Assembly: GCA_964438995.1 (NCBI GenBank)
Contig: CAYTMQ010000005.1
Coordinates: 153,843 to 217,842 of the forward strand
Direction: 5' to 3'
From: JABMMZ01 sp964438995
GTDB taxonomy: Bacteria; Bacteroidota; Bacteroidia; NS11-12g; UBA955
Length of the DNA stretch: 64,000 bases
Under the pieces are notes generated by a model that saw only the letters and a program-made list of their open reading frames with translations, had not been told where the DNA came from and made no database searches. Made by a program: the position numbers and the translations under genes. Shown here in pieces: positions 61,537-64,000 of the stretch. Positions within the stretch are counted from its first letter, which is position 1. Each line of letters starts with the position of its first letter.

Positions 61537-61833
61537 ATGGAAACACCGCAAGAACACGAAACATACGCAGCTGAACAAATTGGATTATTGTTCAACGCTG
61601 AACATTTACCTGTTCTAAGTACAGATATAAAATTATGGCTTGAAGAGCAAGTGTACCATTTACTCAACCACGACTTCAACAAACTGGTCAATATACTCTA
61701 CCGTATTGATGTTTATGAAAGTAAAGCCAAGCAATGTTTTGGCAAACAAAACAAGGATATAGCCAAGTGTCTATCCGAATTGATTTGGGAAAGACAAATA
61801 GAAAAATCTATAAGGAAAAATTCAGGAAATTAG
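61537..61833 (+). CDS. Small soluble protein, unknown function
   Basis: A 98-residue soluble helical protein (METPQEHETYAAEQIGLLFNAEHLPVLS…). It has the look of a conserved Bacteroidota protein: no signal, no Cys motif, mixed charge, two amphipathic helices near 45-80. It is not recognised. The ATG at 61537 is used because an upstream TTG lies within the promoter box. Its TAG interlocks with the convergent kinase stop (TTAG, 61830-61833). Confidence 0.75.
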   Translation: METPQEHETYAAEQIGLLFNAEHLPVLSTDIKLWLEEQVYHLLNHDFNKLVNILYRIDVYESKAKQCFGKQNKDIAKCLSELIWERQIEKSIRKNSGN

Positions 61834-62468
61834 AATAGGCCGTTTAATTCGGCTTCAATTTTATTGATAACAAAGTTGGCATCGTTGGTATCGTTTTCGA
61901 AATCAAGCTCATCGATGTTTAAGATGACAAGCTTACCTAATTTATAGGTTGAAATCCACGCTTCGTAACGTTCATTCAAACGTTTTAAGTAATCTAAACG
62001 AATGCTATCTTCATAATCGCGACCACGTTGTTGAATTTGTTTAACCAAAGTTGGAATTGTTCCTCTAAGGTAAATCAACAAATCTGGTGGCTGTATCATG
62101 GTATTCAAAGAATTGAACAAAGAGGTATAATTTTCGTAATCTCTTGTGCTCATTAAGCCCATTGCATGTAAGTTTGGCGCGAAGATATTAGCATCTTCAT
62201 AAATGGTTCTGTCTTGAATGGTAGGACGATCGTTTTCGCGAATTTTTCTGATGTTATTGTAACGAACATTCAAGAAATACACTTGCAAGTTGAAGCTCCA
62301 ACGTTGCATGTCTTCGTAGAAATCGCTGATGTAGGGATTGTCGTCGTTGTCCTCTAGTTGAATGTCCCAACCGTAATGTTTGGCCAACATATTTGCCAAT
62401 GTTGTCTTACCGCTGCCAATGTTACCTGCTACGGCAATGTGCATTACTTTGTTTTTAGCCTTGCTCAT
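61830..62468 (-). CDS. Deoxynucleoside kinase
   Basis: A 212-residue deoxynucleoside kinase, phosphorylating deoxyribonucleosides for salvage. The P-loop is GNIGSGKT (residues 15-22). RPTIQDRTIYEDANIFA has the DRS-type motif, and LRGTIPTLVKQIQQRGRDYEDSIRLDYLKRLNERYE is the lid region. The specificity (dA/dG/dC/dT) cannot be told. The ATG at 62468 is chosen over a TTG three codons upstream. TATGTTTG (62475-62482) ends 6 nt before it. Confidence 0.9.
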   Translation of the reverse strand: MSKAKNKVMHIAVAGNIGSGKTTLANMLAKHYGWDIQLEDNDDNPYISDFYEDMQRWSFNLQVYFLNVRYNNIRKIRENDRPTIQDRTIYEDANIFAPNLHAMGLMSTRDYENYTSLFNSLNTMIQPPDLLIYLRGTIPTLVKQIQQRGRDYEDSIRLDYLKRLNERYEAWISTYKLGKLVILNIDELDFENDTNDANFVINKIEAELNGLF

Positions 62469-62663
62469 CGGGTGCAAACATATTGATTTTTTTCTAAACC
62501 TTAAGAGAATTCCTTTAAAATGTGGAAATCTTGAAGAAAAGCACCACCCCTGCTAGCTAAACGCCTCAAATATTGGTGTTTTCACACAATAGTTAAGTCC
62601 TAAAATCATCCTTTGGGGTGATTCTAAAACATAGATTTCTAAATTATAGACACTTTTAAAGCG

Positions 62664-63902
62664 CTATTTTAATTTTTTTAGAGCACTTATTAGCTTATCC
62701 AATTCTTCTGTTGTGGTATAAACATTCGGCACTATTCTTACACCACTTACTCCAGCAAAATCTATCCCTACAGTCCATATATCACAAAATTTTAGCAATT
62801 TCTCAGCTAGGTCAAGCGGACTAATTCCGACCTTGCCTACATTAGCAATACCGCAATTTCGGCTATCTTCCTCTGGCGTATTTACAGTAATCCCATCAAT
62901 TTGTCTTACAGCACTTGTCCAATATTTTTGAAGGAATCTCAATCTATCTTCTTTGTTTTTAGCACCAATACTTTGGTAAAACTTAATAGCATATGGTATC
63001 GTCATCTCAACATGCACAGGTGTTGTTCCAGTGTGATTTAACTTCCTAATGTCGTCATCTGCATATGCGCTATCCCCAAACAAAGGCCATAGTTCTTTAA
63101 CATTACCCTTCTTGATGTATAGCATACCAGCGCCTAAAGGAACACACAACCATTTGTGCAAACTCGCAGCATAATAGTCGCAATTCAAATCGGATATTTT
63201 GAAATCGAGGTGACCGATGGCATGGGCTCCATCCACCATTACTTTGACACCATGTTTTGCCGCCATTTCACATATCTTTTTAATAGGCAAAACATGACCC
63301 GTTAGAAAAACGATATGACTAACCAATATCATTTTAGTTTTTTCATTGATTCTGTTTTCATACAATTGAATAATTTCCTCATCCGATTTAGGATGTAACG
63401 GAATATCCAAATAATTCAATTTAATTTGATGACGTTTAGATACCTGTTTAAACATATCAACCATAGAACCATATTCCTGATTTGCAAGTATTACCTCATC
63501 TCCTGCATTCCATGGAAATCCACTTATAATGGTATCCAAAGACTCAGTAGTATTTCTTGTGATGATTAATTCTTCAAGTTGAACATTCAAGAAATCAGCC
63601 AGTGCTTTTCTGCTTGCTTCTCTATCTGTTGACATATTTTTACGCATATAATACGACCCCAAATAATTAAGTCCTTTGACATGTTCAATTTGAGCTTCTA
63701 GAATTGGTGTAGGTAAAATATTATAGTAGCCATTTTCGAGATTAATGACATGTGGTCTTAACTGATACATTTTTCGAATTTTCGACCAATCGCCGTTGAA
63801 TTTAAAATCTGTTTCGTGTTTTTTAGGCTCAATACCAAAGCCAGTAAGCGGTAACGCAGCAGCAGTGAGGGCCACCGATTTAATAAATTCACGTTTTTTC
63901 AT
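62664..63902 (-). CDS. Class V aminotransferase with Tat-like signal
   Basis: A 412-residue PLP enzyme of the class V aminotransferase / isopenicillin N epimerase-like group. DGAHAIGHLDF and ASLHKWLCVPLGAGML (PLP Lys near 249) are typical, with ITRNTTESLDTII near the N-terminus. The start MKKREFIKSVALTAAALPLTGFG looks like a Tat signal with Lys-Arg in place of Arg-Arg. Export of a PLP enzyme would be unusual. The substrate is unknown. A TATATTCG box (63907-63914) lies 4 nt before the ATG. The gene starts beside the repeat tract at the window end. Confidence 0.87.
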   Translation of the reverse strand: MKKREFIKSVALTAAALPLTGFGIEPKKHETDFKFNGDWSKIRKMYQLRPHVINLENGYYNILPTPILEAQIEHVKGLNYLGSYYMRKNMSTDREASRKALADFLNVQLEELIITRNTTESLDTIISGFPWNAGDEVILANQEYGSMVDMFKQVSKRHQIKLNYLDIPLHPKSDEEIIQLYENRINEKTKMILVSHIVFLTGHVLPIKKICEMAAKHGVKVMVDGAHAIGHLDFKISDLNCDYYAASLHKWLCVPLGAGMLYIKKGNVKELWPLFGDSAYADDDIRKLNHTGTTPVHVEMTIPYAIKFYQSIGAKNKEDRLRFLQKYWTSAVRQIDGITVNTPEEDSRNCGIANVGKVGISPLDLAEKLLKFCDIWTVGIDFAGVSGVRIVPNVYTTTEELDKLISALKKLK

Positions 63903-63934
63903 ATTACGAATATAGGGAATGACATGGATATGTT

Positions 63935-64000
63935 ATGAATAAGGATTTAGGAAATAGGATTTAGGATTTAGGGAATAGGGGGCTGACGCCAGGGAAAAAG
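63935..64000. repeat. AGGATTT heptamer tract at the window end
   Basis: About five copies or variants of AGGATTT, followed by GGGGGCTGACGCC. It matches the tract after the M48 gene (55004-55042 then GGGCTGATACCC), so another member of the mosaic repeat family probably continues past the window edge. Confidence 0.7.

Overview
The window is about 64 kb of low-GC chromosomal DNA from a member of the Bacteroidota. Several independent signs support this: proteins with type IX secretion (T9SS) sorting domains of both type A and type B ('gliding motility-associated C-terminal domain'), an alternative complex III gene pair (actB-actA), the fused GlmU-like protein of this phylum, a RemB/Wzi-like outer-membrane protein, signal peptides ending in N-A-Q, and promoters of the TTTG-N18-21-TAnnTTTG type. 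ActAB suggests a respiring, probably aerobic cell. No rRNA, tRNA, CRISPR array, prophage or intact insertion sequence was seen.

Layout. 1-4.2 kb: truncated actB and complete actA. 4.3-9.8 kb: secreted and lipoprotein genes, including a 1243-residue T9SS type B protein. 9.9-17.3 kb: fmt, a thioredoxin-like protein, a large secreted zinc protease, an RNA-binding RRM protein, then a four-gene minus-strand block (scoA, mnmD, an ABC ATPase, a secreted protein). 17.4-20.9 kb: an unexplained terminator and two tandem ELWxxDGT-repeat secreted proteins. 21-25.6 kb: a CPBP-family protein, a LuxE-like protein, a lipoprotein, dcd, a WD40 protein and a phosphopantetheinyl transferase. 25.7-30.3 kb: a 1535-residue T9SS type B protein. 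30.3-33 kb: repeat-rich spacer, tpiA, GlmU-like gene, rpmE2. 33.2-38.7 kb: parE-parC and a DUF2911 protein. 38.7-43.0 kb: a Na+/solute symporter, a 35-residue membrane protein and a PIG-L-type deacetylase, joined by ATGA overlaps. 43.7-51.4 kb: a 1701-residue protein with six internal repeats, and a TPR histidine kinase with its NarL-type regulator. 51.6-57.5 kb: radical SAM protein, M48 peptidase and three AIM24 paralogues. 57.5-64 kb: S1-type RNA-binding protein, DUF1801 protein, a degenerate IS200-type HUH protein, RemB/Wzi-like protein, deoxynucleoside kinase and a class V aminotransferase with a signal-like N-terminus.

The most unusual material lies between genes. A 39-nt palindromic repeat occurs four times, in both orientations, with paired compensatory changes in its stem. 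It sits among heptamer arrays and other short shared modules, so it looks like an uncharacterised REP-like mobile or structural family. An IS200/Y1-type protein that keeps the HUH metal site but has Phe where the catalytic Tyr should be is encoded about 0.8 kb from one copy. Two divergent gene pairs start from interlocked ATGs inside a CATG palindrome. About ten genes carry a TAnnTTTG element only 3-11 nt before the start codon, which predicts very short or absent mRNA leaders. A 35-residue membrane protein is wedged by ATGA overlaps between the deacetylase and symporter genes.
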